Shown here one piece after another: positions 32,971 to 42,081 of a stretch of DNA of 64,000 nucleotides. The position numbers and the translations under genes were made by a program. Under the pieces are notes generated by a model. That model was not told the origin of the DNA. It saw only the letters and a list, made by a program, of their open reading frames with translations, and made no database searches. The stretch comes from Halomontanus rarus (GTDB lineage: Archaea; Halobacteriota; Halobacteria; Halobacteriales; Natrialbaceae), in assembly GCF_029338335.1 (NCBI RefSeq), contig NZ_CP119796.1; one strand, given 5' to 3'. Each line of letters opens with the position of its first letter. The first letter of the stretch is position 1.

Positions 32971-34482
32971 ATGAGAAACGGGCGGGGACCGAGTCCTCAG
33001 CGAACCGGGATGACCGAGAAGTGCGGCGTCGTCGGCGTCTCACTCGGCGGTCGAAACGCGGCTCGACCGTTGTACTACGGCCTCTACGCACTCCAGCACC
33101 GCGGCCAAGAGTCTGCGGGGATCATCACCCACGACGGTTTCCAGCAACACAGCCACGTGGACATGGGTCTCGTCGGCGACGTCTTCGGTGAGGACGACCT
33201 CGACCAACTCAACGGCGCGGCGGGGATCGGTCACGTCCGCTACCCCACCGCGGGCAGCGTCGACTCCTCTTGCGCCCAGCCGTTCTCCGTCTCCTTCAAG
33301 AGCGGCTCGCTCGGCCTCTCGCACAACGGGAACCTCGTCAACGCCGACGAGATCCGTGACGAACTCGCGGGGATGGGCCACGCCTTCACGAGCGACGGCG
33401 ACACGGAGGTCATCGCCCACGACCTCGCGCGCAACCTGCTCGACGCGGATCTCGTGCGTGCGGTCAAACGGACCATGCAGCGCATCCACGGCTCCTACTC
33501 GCTGACGATCATGCACGACGACACCGTCATGGGCGTGCGCGATCCGCAGGGCAACCGGCCGCTCTGTATCGGCACACTCGAGGACGGCTACATCCTCGCC
33601 TCCGAGTCGGCCGCCATCGACACGCTGGACGGCGAACTCGTCCGCGACGTTCGGCCGGGGGAACTCGTCGTCCTCCAGGAGGACGGGCAGGGTTTCGACT
33701 CCTACCAGTTGGTGGACCTCGAGAACACGGCCCACTGCTTCTTCGAACACGTCTACTTCGCGCGGCCGGACTCGATCATCGACGACAACCTGGTCTACGA
33801 GGTCCGGCGGAACCTGGGTCGCAAGCTGTGGGAGGAAAGCGGCGTCGAATCGGACGTCGTGATGCCGGTTCCCGACTCCGGTCGCGCGTTCGCGTCGGGC
33901 TACGCCGACGCCGCCGGCGAGACGACGCCGAGCGGCGAGGAGCGCGACGAACGCGACGACGGCGTCGAATTCGCGGAGGGGCTGATGAAGAACCGCTACG
34001 TCGGCCGGACGTTCATCATGCCGACCCAGGACGAGCGCGAGCGCGCGGTTCGTCTGAAGCTAAATCCCATCAAGTCCACCGTCGAGGGGAAGTCCGTCAC
34101 CCTGATCGACGACTCGATCGTCCGCGGGACGACCTCCACGCAGTTAGTCCAGTTGCTCAAAGACTGCGGCGCCGAGGAGGTCCACATGCGCATCGGCGCG
34201 CCGCCGATCGTCGCCCCGTGTTACATGGGTATCGACATGGCGACCCGCGAGGAACTGATCGCCGCCGACAAGTCCGTCGCCGAAATCGCCGAAACCATCG
34301 AAGCCGATAGTCTGGCGTACCTCTCGACCGACGCCGTCGCCGACGTCCTCGAGAGCGACCGTATCGACCTCTGTATGGGCTGTGTCACCGGCGAGTACCC
34401 CTACGAGATCGAGGGCGAGGAGACCGACCGCGAGGTCGATCGGCCGACGATCGGCGAGGGGTCGATTCCGGCGGACGACTAG
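32971..34482 (+). CDS. purF: Amidophosphoribosyltransferase
   Basis: First enzyme of purine synthesis: glutamine plus PRPP gives phosphoribosylamine. The glutaminase half begins at CGVVGVSL, whose Cys is the nucleophile and is freed by cleavage of a propeptide; LQHRGQESAG and SHNGNLVNA follow. The PRPP-binding motif VTLIDDSIVRGTTS is near residue 375, and Cys-rich CMGCVTGEYP lies near the end. Start at 32971 (503 residues, 17-residue propeptide) is preferred over 33010 because the TATA box is 27 bases before it; 33010 would leave a 40-base leader. Confidence 0.95.
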   Translation: MRNGRGPSPQRTGMTEKCGVVGVSLGGRNAARPLYYGLYALQHRGQESAGIITHDGFQQHSHVDMGLVGDVFGEDDLDQLNGAAGIGHVRYPTAGSVDSSCAQPFSVSFKSGSLGLSHNGNLVNADEIRDELAGMGHAFTSDGDTEVIAHDLARNLLDADLVRAVKRTMQRIHGSYSLTIMHDDTVMGVRDPQGNRPLCIGTLEDGYILASESAAIDTLDGELVRDVRPGELVVLQEDGQGFDSYQLVDLENTAHCFFEHVYFARPDSIIDDNLVYEVRRNLGRKLWEESGVESDVVMPVPDSGRAFASGYADAAGETTPSGEERDERDDGVEFAEGLMKNRYVGRTFIMPTQDERERAVRLKLNPIKSTVEGKSVTLIDDSIVRGTTSTQLVQLLKDCGAEEVHMRIGAPPIVAPCYMGIDMATREELIAADKSVAEIAETIEADSLAYLSTDAVADVLESDRIDLCMGCVTGEYPYEIEGEETDREVDRPTIGEGSIPADD

Positions 34483-34603
34483 AACCGATCGAGTCGCGTT
34501 CTCGAGACGATTGTGACGTACAACGCGAGCGTCGCGACTCGAGTTGGGAGTGCCCGTCGTCTCTCGGCCACGTCGAAGAAATCACACCCACACTCGAGAG
34601 CGG

Positions 34604-35263
34604 TCAGTAGACGTGATACAACGTCGCGTACACCGAGACGCCGAGTGCGAACGAGACGAGCCAGAGTGCGGCCGCGATTCGACCGATCGCGGCGTGGCGC
34701 GTCCGAGAGAGTTCGCCGACGGTGTGAGTCGCCGCGAGCAAGAGCGCGTAGTACACCAGTGGAATGCAGATTACGGCGAGGAGGATGTGGACGGCGAGCA
34801 TCGGCAGGTAGACGAACCGCTCGACCGTCGCCGGCCCCGGAAACGACGCGGGACCGCCGAGCGACACCAGCCGGTAGAGGTAGAGGACGAGAAACGTTAC
34901 GAACAGGGCGAACGAGAGGACCATCGCGCGTCGGTGGCGATCGACGTTCCCCCGGCGAATCCACCGCCAGCCCAGTCCGATCGTGGCGATCGCGGCGAGA
35001 CTGATGACCGCGTTGACGTGCGGAATCGCATCGAGGAACCACCCCGGCGGTGTCGGGACGGCCGACGGCGGAATCATCCCGCCGGCCGCGCCGAACACGA
35101 CCGCGAGCGAAACGACGCTGAGTATCCCGGTCAGTATCGGCACCTGCTCTTTCCTGATCGCAGCCATACTCGGGCGTTCGTCCGAGCGGGGAAAGCGATT
35201 TCTCTCTTCGGTCGCGTTTTCGGCGCTTTCCTCGTCGGCTCGCGTGCTTGCAGCGTCCGGCAT
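34604..35263 (-). CDS. DUF420-family membrane protein
   Basis: Membrane protein of 219 residues with about five helices (TGILSVVSLAVVFGAAGG, VISLAAIATIGLGW, LSFALFVTFLVLYLYRLV, LAVHILLAVICIPLVYYALL, AAALWLVSFALGVSVYATLY). His residues in HVNA, HRRAM, HILL and THTVGELSRTRH fit the DUF420 pattern, related to haem-copper oxidase accessory proteins such as CtaM. The first 32 residues are hydrophilic; the Met at 35167 (187 residues) is a real alternative, and both have weak TATA-like words upstream. No oxidase genes are nearby. Confidence 0.75.
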   Translation of the reverse strand: MPDAASTRADEESAENATEERNRFPRSDERPSMAAIRKEQVPILTGILSVVSLAVVFGAAGGMIPPSAVPTPPGWFLDAIPHVNAVISLAAIATIGLGWRWIRRGNVDRHRRAMVLSFALFVTFLVLYLYRLVSLGGPASFPGPATVERFVYLPMLAVHILLAVICIPLVYYALLLAATHTVGELSRTRHAAIGRIAAALWLVSFALGVSVYATLYHVY

Positions 35264-35584
35264 GGAACCCATGCCGCCCGCAGATGTAGGTAGCGTGCCT
35301 CCGAGAACGGAGGCCCCCGACGGTATCGTCTCGAGGTGCGGGCGGATCGCGAACTGGCATCGATCTCGCATCTCGGTTCGAGATACCTCGCGAGAGCGCG
35401 TGTGAGAGACACTCTCGAGCTGGGCTGGACCGGGGCGCGTCGCGACCCGACGGGCCGACGCCCCCTTTTTCGTGTCTCGTCTTCCGTACGGCGAGTCCCG
35501 TCTCTCGAGGTCGAGGTCCGAGATCGGATTCGACCTCGACTTCGGGACGAACCACTAAGCCTCCGCCTCGAGAACCGTCGATCG

Positions 35585-35698
35585 ATGCACCCGGAACTCG
35601 TGATCAACGACACAGATTGCCGACCCCTGTCCTGCTCGGGGGCAGACATCGGAGCCGTCGACGACGATCGACAGCGCCTCGAGCCCCTGCCGCCATGA
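35585..35698 (+). CDS. Possible 37-residue small protein upstream of the phosphodiesterase
   Basis: Short frame starting MHPELVINDTDCRPLSCSG and ending EPLPP. Its stop overlaps the next gene's start by four bases (ATGA at 35695-35698), and a TATA-like CACTAAGCC sits about 27 bases before its ATG. These two facts suggest it is translated, as a small protein or a coupling leader peptide. No homologue is known to me. Confidence 0.4.
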   Translation: MHPELVINDTDCRPLSCSGADIGAVDDDRQRLEPLPP

Positions 35699-36462
35699 CG
35701 AGCGCCCGCGCCGCTCGAGCCCTCGTGTTCGGGGTGATCGGGCTTGCGGCCCTCGCGATCGCGATCGCCGTCGACCACGTAGAACGTCGATCGCTTACGA
35801 TCTTCGCTCACCGCGGCTTCGCGAGCGAGGTCTCCGAGAACACCGTCGAGGGCGTCCGGTTCGCCGCGTCGCGAGCGGACGCCGTCGAAATCGACGTCCG
35901 TCGCTGTGGCTCCGGCGAACTCGTCTGCGTCCACGACGAGGCCCTCGAGCGCCTGACCGGCGTCGACCGACGGGTCGACGAGACCGACTGGGAGACGCTC
36001 CGCGATCTCGAGGTCGCCGCCGACGGTGCGACGATCCCCCGGTTCGAGGAACTCTTGGCCGTCGTTCCCGACGACGTCCTGCTCAACGTCGAACTCAAAG
36101 AGCGGGGGCTCGCCGCCGACCTGCTCGAGGCGCTCGAGGACCACGACGGAGAGGTCGTGCTCTCCTCGTTCGACCGCGAGACGCTGGCCGAGGTTCGGAG
36201 TCGAGACCGGACGATACCGCTGGCGTACGTGTTCCGAACGGCCTCGCCGTCCGCGCGCGCGGCCCTCGAGACCGCCGCCGAGCTCGGCTGCGTCGCGGTC
36301 CACCCGCGGACGGACCTGTGCTTCCGGACTGCGGTCGTCCCGCGAGCCCATCGTCGCGGACTCGCGGTCAACGCCTGGACGGTCGATTCCCGATTCGAGG
36401 CCGCGCTAGTCGCGCTCACCGGCGTCGACGGCGTGTTCGCCGACTCGAGTTGGGAGCGCTGA
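35695..36462 (+). CDS. Glycerophosphodiester phosphodiesterase family protein
   Basis: GDPD TIM-barrel enzyme (255 residues) that cleaves glycerophosphodiesters to an alcohol and glycerol phosphate. Catalytic residues are seen in FAHRGF near residue 42, SENTVEG, VEIDVR near 63 and VCVHDE near 78; the C terminus has VNAWTVDS. One N-terminal hydrophobic helix (about 9-25) could be an anchor or signal. The Met at 35695 overlaps the preceding small frame; the longer frame from 35617 is read through Arg-rich non-coding sequence. Confidence 0.88.
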   Translation: MTSARAARALVFGVIGLAALAIAIAVDHVERRSLTIFAHRGFASEVSENTVEGVRFAASRADAVEIDVRRCGSGELVCVHDEALERLTGVDRRVDETDWETLRDLEVAADGATIPRFEELLAVVPDDVLLNVELKERGLAADLLEALEDHDGEVVLSSFDRETLAEVRSRDRTIPLAYVFRTASPSARAALETAAELGCVAVHPRTDLCFRTAVVPRAHRRGLAVNAWTVDSRFEAALVALTGVDGVFADSSWER

Positions 36463-36751
36463 ACGGAGAGGAGGGGAGAGGAGGTGAGGAGAGAGGAGCG
36501 GAGGGACACGCGAAGCTGTCGTAGAAAATACAGACGACGCGAGATCGAGCCGACCCGAGATCGATCGTCGTCGGACGGATCCGGCGACGACCGATTCGAC
36601 GTCGACCGATCGGTTCACGAAAAACGCAGCCGCTCGAGCATGTTGTGTCTGTCCGGAAAGTTATGCGTGGGTGATGTCCGCGAAGGGAAATCACCTGCAT
36701 CGTCGTGTGGCGAGTGCCGCCACAGTCGGTGGAGGTCGTCCACCTGTGCGA
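36463..36751. other. Intergenic region before tRNA-Leu
   Basis: Nothing supported is seen in about 290 bases. The first 30 bases are GAGAGG-type purine repeats. The part next to the tRNA 3' end has no encoded CCA. Confidence 0.5.
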
Positions 36752-36836
<85 letters not shown>

Positions 36837-37024
36837 TCGCGTGCTTGTCTTTGCTGCAACTATGAGTAGTCGGAGTCCTTTGATATGGGTTTCGCTTTAG
36901 GCGCCCGATTGGTTCGCGTTCGCATACCGGCCGACTCCCATCCAGACGCGGCTGTGGCGCTCGAATTCTCCTCGCGATGTCCTGAGAGCGGTGTATTCAA
37001 ATGTACCAGCGTCCAACCACTCGT

Positions 37025-37552
37025 ATGGCCAAATACTCGACGGATTCCTCGTCGGGTGGCGGCGGAACCACCTGCGAACTCTGTGGCGCCGAGAGCGACT
37101 CACTGCAGACGGCGACGGTCGCCGGCGCCGAACTCGAGGTCTGTTCCGACTGCGCTACCCACGGAGAGACCGAGACACGGAGCCAGCGGCGGCGTGGCAG
37201 TTCGTCGGGCGGTTCCAACGCCCACGCCCAGGACGAAGTCGACCGGCGAAAACGGGCCGCTCAGAACACCGCGAAGGCGAACCCGATCTGGGACGGTGAC
37301 TCAGAACACTGGGAGAAAGAGGGGACGAGTTACGACGACGATCCGTTGCCTTACCTCGTCTCCGGCTACGGTGACGTGCTCGTCGAGGCTCGACGGGAGG
37401 CGGGCTATCAGCGAGAGGAACTCGCCGAGGAGCTCGAGGTTCCCGAGGCCGACCTGCTGGCGATCGAACAGGGCCGAGCGACACAGGCGGGCGTCGGCGG
37501 CGGTCTCATCAGCGCACTCGAGGACGTCCTCGACGTGGAACTAGCGGAGTGA
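37025..37552 (+). CDS. Multiprotein bridging factor 1 (aMBF1)
   Basis: Archaeal transcription/translation factor (175 residues). An N-terminal zinc ribbon (CELCGAE and CSDCATH, residues about 16-46), a basic linker rich in Ser/Arg, and a C-terminal Cro-type helix-turn-helix (VLVEARREAGYQREELAEEL) are visible. Archaeal MBF1 binds the small ribosomal subunit. ATG at 37025 is preferred over 37001 because the TATA-like GTATTCAAA is centred about 28 bases upstream. Confidence 0.9.
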   Translation: MAKYSTDSSSGGGGTTCELCGAESDSLQTATVAGAELEVCSDCATHGETETRSQRRRGSSSGGSNAHAQDEVDRRKRAAQNTAKANPIWDGDSEHWEKEGTSYDDDPLPYLVSGYGDVLVEARREAGYQREELAEELEVPEADLLAIEQGRATQAGVGGGLISALEDVLDVELAE

Positions 37553-37626
37553 AGTGAGTCCCGCGAGGGAACGAACTGACCCAAACGGCGAGCAGATTTT
37601 TATCAACTGCCCACACAGTGGGACTG

Positions 37627-38901
37627 ATGAGCGGACAACGGGCAGTCGACGGGCCCTACACCACGCGGTTCGAAACCGGCGTGTCGGCCGTCGATGGACG
37701 ACGGGTCTGGCTCGAGACGACGTACTTCTACGCCGAGAGCGGGAGCGAGAGCGGAAGCGGGGGCCAACCGGCGGATCGCGGCTCGATCGGTGACGTCGCC
37801 GTCGAGGACGTCCGGCTGGTCGACGGCGAACACGTCCACGTCCTCGCGAAGGAGCCGCGATTTCGCGCGGGTCACCGCGTCATGTGTTCGATCGACTGGT
37901 CGTACCGAATGTATTGCATGCGCGCACACACGGCCAGCCACGTGCTGTACGGGGCCGCCAGACGGCTGTGCGCGGACGACGAGGGCGAGCTAGACTACGC
38001 CGGCTTCGATATCGGCGACGAGACGGTGCGCGTCGACCTCGAGACGCCCGCGACGATCGACGACGAGACGCTGGTCGAACTCGATCGGCTGGTCAACCGG
38101 GCCGTCTGGGAGTCGCGCCCGGTCTCTTGGGAGAGCGTTCCCATCGCGGAGGCCCGCGAACGCGAGGGAATCGCCTTCGACGACACAACCGAAGACGGGG
38201 CGTTCTCGAGCGGGCGCGTCAGGGTCGTCACGATCGGCGCCGAGGACGACAACGACGCGAACGGCTCGCGCAACCCGTGGGACGTCGCGGCCTGCGGCGG
38301 AACCCACGTCAGGAATACGCGCGAGATCGGTCCGGTGACCGTCCTCGGCCGGTCGAAGCTCGACAATGGCATTACTCGGGTCGAGTTCGCCGTCGGACCG
38401 CGGGCGATTGAGCGACGCGAATCCGAGAAGCGAGCGACGTTCGCCACGAAGCGCGCCCTCGGCGTCGGTGTCGAGGCGGTCCCCGATGCGGTGGCGCAGC
38501 TCCAGTCCGAAACGGAGTCGCTCGCGACGGAGCTAGCGGCGACGCGTCGCTCCCTGCTCGAGGCGCGACTCGAGCGCGCGGAGTCGGTCGACCGGAACGG
38601 CTCGCGGTGGCTCGGGACGACGTGTTCGGACGTCCCGCTGGAGTCCCTTCGAGAGGATCTTCACGAGGCGGTCGAATCCGACGCCGTCGACGCGGACGTC
38701 GTCGCGGTCGTCGGCGAACGCGTTCCCGGTGAAACGGTGGCCGTCGTCGCGTCGGTCGGAGACCGATCGGCTGCCAGAATCGTCGAGGACCTCGTCGCCA
38801 GGTTCGGGGGCGACGGCGGCGGCTCCGAACGGTTCGCACAGGCCGACGGAGTGGGGGCGTCACCCGCAACGCTTCTGGACGAATTGGTCGACCGCTCGTA
38901 A
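37627..38901 (+). CDS. AlaX-type alanyl-tRNA editing protein
   Basis: Free-standing editing protein (424 residues) that removes Ser or Gly wrongly attached to tRNA-Ala. The zinc/catalytic motifs are RAHTASHVL near residue 98 and CGGTHVRNTREIGP near 223. The C-terminal half contains a coiled coil and a DHHA1-like region, so it belongs to the longer AlaX-L type. ATG at 37627 is chosen because TTTTTATC lies 27 bases upstream; GTG at 37618 is the alternative. A Gly/Ser repeat (GSESGSGG) near residue 40 comes from a GAGAGC-type simple repeat. Confidence 0.9.
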   Translation: MSGQRAVDGPYTTRFETGVSAVDGRRVWLETTYFYAESGSESGSGGQPADRGSIGDVAVEDVRLVDGEHVHVLAKEPRFRAGHRVMCSIDWSYRMYCMRAHTASHVLYGAARRLCADDEGELDYAGFDIGDETVRVDLETPATIDDETLVELDRLVNRAVWESRPVSWESVPIAEAREREGIAFDDTTEDGAFSSGRVRVVTIGAEDDNDANGSRNPWDVAACGGTHVRNTREIGPVTVLGRSKLDNGITRVEFAVGPRAIERRESEKRATFATKRALGVGVEAVPDAVAQLQSETESLATELAATRRSLLEARLERAESVDRNGSRWLGTTCSDVPLESLREDLHEAVESDAVDADVVAVVGERVPGETVAVVASVGDRSAARIVEDLVARFGGDGGGSERFAQADGVGASPATLLDELVDRS

Positions 38902-39328
38902 AAAACGATGCGGACTCGAGGATCCATCGTCGTCGGCAGCGAGTCCGGGAAGCGTGCCCACAGCGTCTCGTCGACGGTGTCACTCGAGTCCGCCTCATTC
39001 GTGCTGTCTGGGTACGGTTCGGTGGGAACCGCGGTAGGCATGACCTGACAGCACGTGATACGGTGCGTTCCGGTAACACTAAATCTTACTATCGTGCTGT
39101 CACCTACCGCCAGTATTCAAAGTCGACCGCCAGCGGTCGTCGACGGTCCGAGTTCGGCTCGTCGTGGTGGCCCGCGGTGGACTCTGTTTCCCTCACCGGC
39201 GTCTCACGAGGTTACATCCGAATTCCGCTTCGGTGGGGTTCTCGAGACCGCTGCGGGCCGAGATCGATCTCGAAATCGTTCGAACGGATAACTTAACATT
39301 TTACTACGTGGCGAGTCAATATTTGTGC
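38902..39328 (+). promoter_or_regulatory. Long intergenic region with sugar-acid dehydratase promoter
   Basis: About 430 bases with no supported gene. A minus-strand frame starting at 39041 (MPTAVPTEPYPD) is open but runs into the AlaX gene. Immediately upstream of the dehydratase the sequence is AT-rich (GGATAACTTAACATTTTACTACG, 39285-39307), with the TATA-like TTTTACTA about 27 bases before the ATG. The length suggests regulated expression. Confidence 0.45.
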
Positions 39329-40567
39329 ATGGGAGTCGATTACTCCGAACTACACGATCCGAACGCCGAGTATACGATGCGAGACCTCTCGGCGGAGACG
39401 ATGAACGTCACTCGAGAACGCGGCGGCGGTCGCGACGCCGAGATTACGGACATCCAGACGACGATGGTCGACGGCAACTTTCCGTGGACGCTCGTTCGAA
39501 TCTACACCGACGCCGGCATCGTCGGCACCGGCGAAGCCTACTGGGGAGCCGGCGTTCCGGAACTCATCGAGCGGATGAAGCCGTTCCTGGTCGGCGAGAA
39601 TCCACTGGACATCGACCGATTGACTGAACACCTCGTCCAGAAGATGTCCGGCGAGGGTTCGATCGCGGGCGTCACCGTCACCGCGATCTCGGGCATCGAA
39701 ATCGCCCTCCACGATCTCACGGGCAAGATCGTCGATCTGCCGGCCTACCAGCTGCTGGGCGGGAAGTACCGCGACGAGATGCGCGTCTACTGCGACTGCC
39801 ACACCGCCGACGAGGCGGATCCCATCGCCTGCGCCGACGAGGCCGAGCGCGTCGTCGACGAACTCGGCTACGACGCGCTGAAGTTCGACCTCGACGTCCC
39901 CTCCGGTCACGAGAAAGACCGCGCCAATCGTCACCTGCGCGACGTCGAGATCGAGCACAAGGCGAGCATCGTCGAAGCGGTCACCGAGCGCGTCGGCTCC
40001 CAGGCCGACGTCGCATTCGACTGTCACTGGACGTTCTCCGCCAACAGCGCGCAGCGGCTCGCCGAGCGCGTAGAGGAGTACGACATCTGGTGGCTCGAGG
40101 ACCCCGTCCCGCCCGAGAACCACGACGTCCAGCGGGAGGTCACGCGATCGACGACGACGCCGATCACGGTCGGCGAGAACGTCTACCGCAAGCACGGCCA
40201 GCGCCGACTGCTCGAGGAGCAGGCCGTCGACATCATCGCGCCCGACATGCCGAAGGTCGGCGGGATGCGCGAGACGCAGAAGATCGCCGACCTCGCGGAC
40301 ATGTACTACGTGCCGGTCGCGATGCACAACGTCGCCTCGCCGGTCGCGACGGTCGCCAGCGCCCACGTCGGCGCGGCGGTGCCGAACTCGCTGGCGGTGG
40401 AGTACCACAGCTACGAGCTGGGCTGGTGGGAGGACCTCGTCGAAGAGGACGTCATCGAGGACGGCTACATCGAGATCCCCGAGGAGCCGGGACTCGGCGT
40501 CACGCTCGACATGGACGCCGTCGAGGAGCACATGGTCGACGGCGAGACGCTCTTCGACGAGGCGTGA
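39329..40567 (+). CDS. xacD: Sugar-acid dehydratase, xylonate/arabinonate type
   Basis: Enolase-superfamily enzyme (412 residues) resembling haloarchaeal XacD, which dehydrates D-xylonate and L-arabinonate to 2-keto-3-deoxy acids in the oxidative pentose pathway. Metal ligands are seen in VAFDCHWT, WWLEDPVPPEN and TVGENVYRK; the base His is in VAMHNVASP, and the KFDLDVPSG strand carries the barrel Lys. The N terminus MGVDYSELHDPNAEYTMRDL is like the Haloferax protein as I recall it. No other pentose genes are adjacent, so a related acid such as gluconate or galactonate is possible. Confidence 0.82.
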   Translation: MGVDYSELHDPNAEYTMRDLSAETMNVTRERGGGRDAEITDIQTTMVDGNFPWTLVRIYTDAGIVGTGEAYWGAGVPELIERMKPFLVGENPLDIDRLTEHLVQKMSGEGSIAGVTVTAISGIEIALHDLTGKIVDLPAYQLLGGKYRDEMRVYCDCHTADEADPIACADEAERVVDELGYDALKFDLDVPSGHEKDRANRHLRDVEIEHKASIVEAVTERVGSQADVAFDCHWTFSANSAQRLAERVEEYDIWWLEDPVPPENHDVQREVTRSTTTPITVGENVYRKHGQRRLLEEQAVDIIAPDMPKVGGMRETQKIADLADMYYVPVAMHNVASPVATVASAHVGAAVPNSLAVEYHSYELGWWEDLVEEDVIEDGYIEIPEEPGLGVTLDMDAVEEHMVDGETLFDEA

Positions 40568-40625
40568 ACGTCATCGTGCTCGCTGAGCTGCGCTCAACGC
40601 TGTTCGACAAAGAGTAGCGTCGTCG

Positions 40626-40690
40626 GGCTCGCGAATCACGGATTCGCGTCGTTCGACGAGCCGCAAGAGCCACACAAGCGCGTTTTTTGC
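40626..40690 (+). terminator. Hairpin and T-run between convergent genes
   Basis: CGCGAATC-ACG-GATTCGCG at 40630-40648 is a perfect 8-base stem with a 3-base loop, flanked by GGCTCG/CGAGCC. Six T residues follow at 40683-40688. The site lies 60 bases after the dehydratase stop. Confidence 0.5.
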
Positions 40691-40850
40691 AGGATATAGC
40701 TTCGAATCTGCGGTCTCGAGCGACGTCGCTGGGTAGAGAGACTGGATCACATCCCGACGTCGCTAACGCGTCCAACGTCCGTTCCCACGACACCCTCGCA
40801 GCTCGCGCGTTCGCTCGAGTTGAAGTTCCGTTCGCGTGTCGTGATCGGTT

Positions 40851-41057
40851 TCAGTCGCGCTCGAGGTCGTCTTCGTCTATCGCCTCGTCTTCCGCGACCT
40901 CCTCCTCGTCGGCTCGCGGCGCGTTCTGCGTTCCCAGATCGCCGTCGCCCTCGTCGACCTCGTCGGGGTCGCGGTCGACGCGCTCGAGTTCGTCTTCGAT
41001 CTCCGCCTCGCGTTCGGCCTCGTACTCGTCGGCGCGGTTGGTGTCGTCTTCTGCCAT
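40851..41057 (-). CDS. Small very acidic protein
   Basis: Protein of 68 residues composed largely of Asp and Glu (AEREAEIEDELERVDRDPDE), probably disordered. No family recognised. The frame is full length on the minus strand between two convergent/divergent genes, and haloarchaea have many such proteins. A weak CAAACC word lies about 34 bases upstream. Reality of the gene is likely but not certain. Confidence 0.55.
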   Translation of the reverse strand: MAEDDTNRADEYEAEREAEIEDELERVDRDPDEVDEGDGDLGTQNAPRADEEEVAEDEAIDEDDLERD

Positions 41058-41241
41058 GGACTCTCTACCCGCGATTCGGTCTCTGCGGGTTTGGATCGTC
41101 GGCCGTCACTCGCAACGTCGTTCGATTCGGCTCCTCCACTCCCCGCTCCGACTCCAGCCGACGCGACGCTCGACTCGAGTCGACGCCCCGGCCAACAGAA
41201 AGACAGATAAAAGGTCCCGCGTTGCAAAGAGACAGATAACA

Positions 41242-41415
41242 ATGGACGTTCCGTACGACCTCACCTCGTACGTTCGGGTGTTGAAGATGGCGACGACACC
41301 CTCGCAAGAGGAATTCCTTCAGGTGTCGAAGATCGCCGGCGCTGGCATCCTGCTCGTCGGCTTCATCGGCTTCTTGATCGGTGTCACGATGGCCCTGCTC
41401 ACGGGTGGGTTCTGA
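41242..41415 (+). CDS. secE: Protein translocase subunit SecE/Sec61-gamma
   Basis: Small subunit of the SecYE channel (57 residues): an amphipathic N-terminal helix (YVRVLKMATTPSQEEFLQV) and one membrane helix (GILLVGFIGFLIGVTMALL). A TATA-like GATAAAAGG lies about 30 bases upstream. Its stop overlaps the start of spt5 (TGATG), as is usual in archaea. Confidence 0.95.
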   Translation: MDVPYDLTSYVRVLKMATTPSQEEFLQVSKIAGAGILLVGFIGFLIGVTMALLTGGF

Positions 41416-41852
41416 TGGCGATCTACGCCGTCAAAACCACCGCGAGCCAGGAGCGAACCGTCGCCGACATGATCATCAACCGCGAGGAACCGGAGGTCCA
41501 CGCCGCGCTGGCACCGGACTCGCTGACCTCCTACGTGATGGTCGAAGCCGACAACAACGCCGTGATCGAACGAGTGCTCGAGGACATCCCCCACGCCCGC
41601 AGTATCGTCCCCGGCGAGAGCGACATCTCGGAGGTAGAGCACTTCCTCTCGCCCAAACCGGACGTCGAAGGGATCGCCGAAGGCGACATCGTCGAACTCA
41701 TCGCCGGCCCGTTCAAAGGCGAGAAAGCCCAGGTCCAGCGCATCGACGAAGGCAAAGATCAGGTCACGGTCGAACTGTACGAGGCGACAGTTCCCATTCC
41801 CGTGACGGTGCGTGGCGACCAGATCCGCGTGCTCGACTCGGAAGAACGCTAA
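41415..41852 (+). CDS. spt5: Transcription elongation factor Spt5 (NusG-like)
   Basis: Spt5/NusG protein (145 residues) that binds RNA polymerase with Spt4 and improves processivity. An NGN domain (MAIYAVKTTASQERTVADMI) is followed by a KOW motif (GDIVELIAGPFKGEKAQVQ) near residue 94. The gene begins within the stop codon of secE, forming a coupled pair. Confidence 0.95.
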   Translation: MAIYAVKTTASQERTVADMIINREEPEVHAALAPDSLTSYVMVEADNNAVIERVLEDIPHARSIVPGESDISEVEHFLSPKPDVEGIAEGDIVELIAGPFKGEKAQVQRIDEGKDQVTVELYEATVPIPVTVRGDQIRVLDSEER

Positions 41853-42032
41853 GGTCTGACCCTCTCTCTTTCTCGAGGCACTCTGTGACGGCGTGAAAAT
41901 TGATCGCACGCAGGATACCGCCGTCATCACTTTCCTCTCGTACTACTGCCACCGCCGGTACTCTCGAGGAATTGCAACCGGCAAGAACTGGATTCGACAG
42001 ACGCAAGAATCACAACCGACGAGAACGGAATT

Positions 42033-42067
42033 TGACGTGACGGACGCGGTACGCGTCCGCAGCGTCA
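42033..42067. terminator. Hairpin between convergent spt5 and zinc-finger genes
   Basis: CGGACGCG-GTA-CGCGTCCG at 42041-42059 is a perfect 8-base stem with a 3-base loop, enclosed by TGACG (42033-42037) and CGTCA (42063-42067). It is 15 bases beyond the stop of the minus-strand gene and may end transcription from both sides. Confidence 0.45.
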
Positions 42068-42081
42068 GTCGAGACTCGAGG

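Noticed and set aside
38661..39041. Minus-strand frame MPTAVPTEPYPD in the gap before the dehydratase
   Set aside because: Two thirds of it overlap the AlaX gene in antisense and no fold is visible; kept only as a remark in the intergenic entry.
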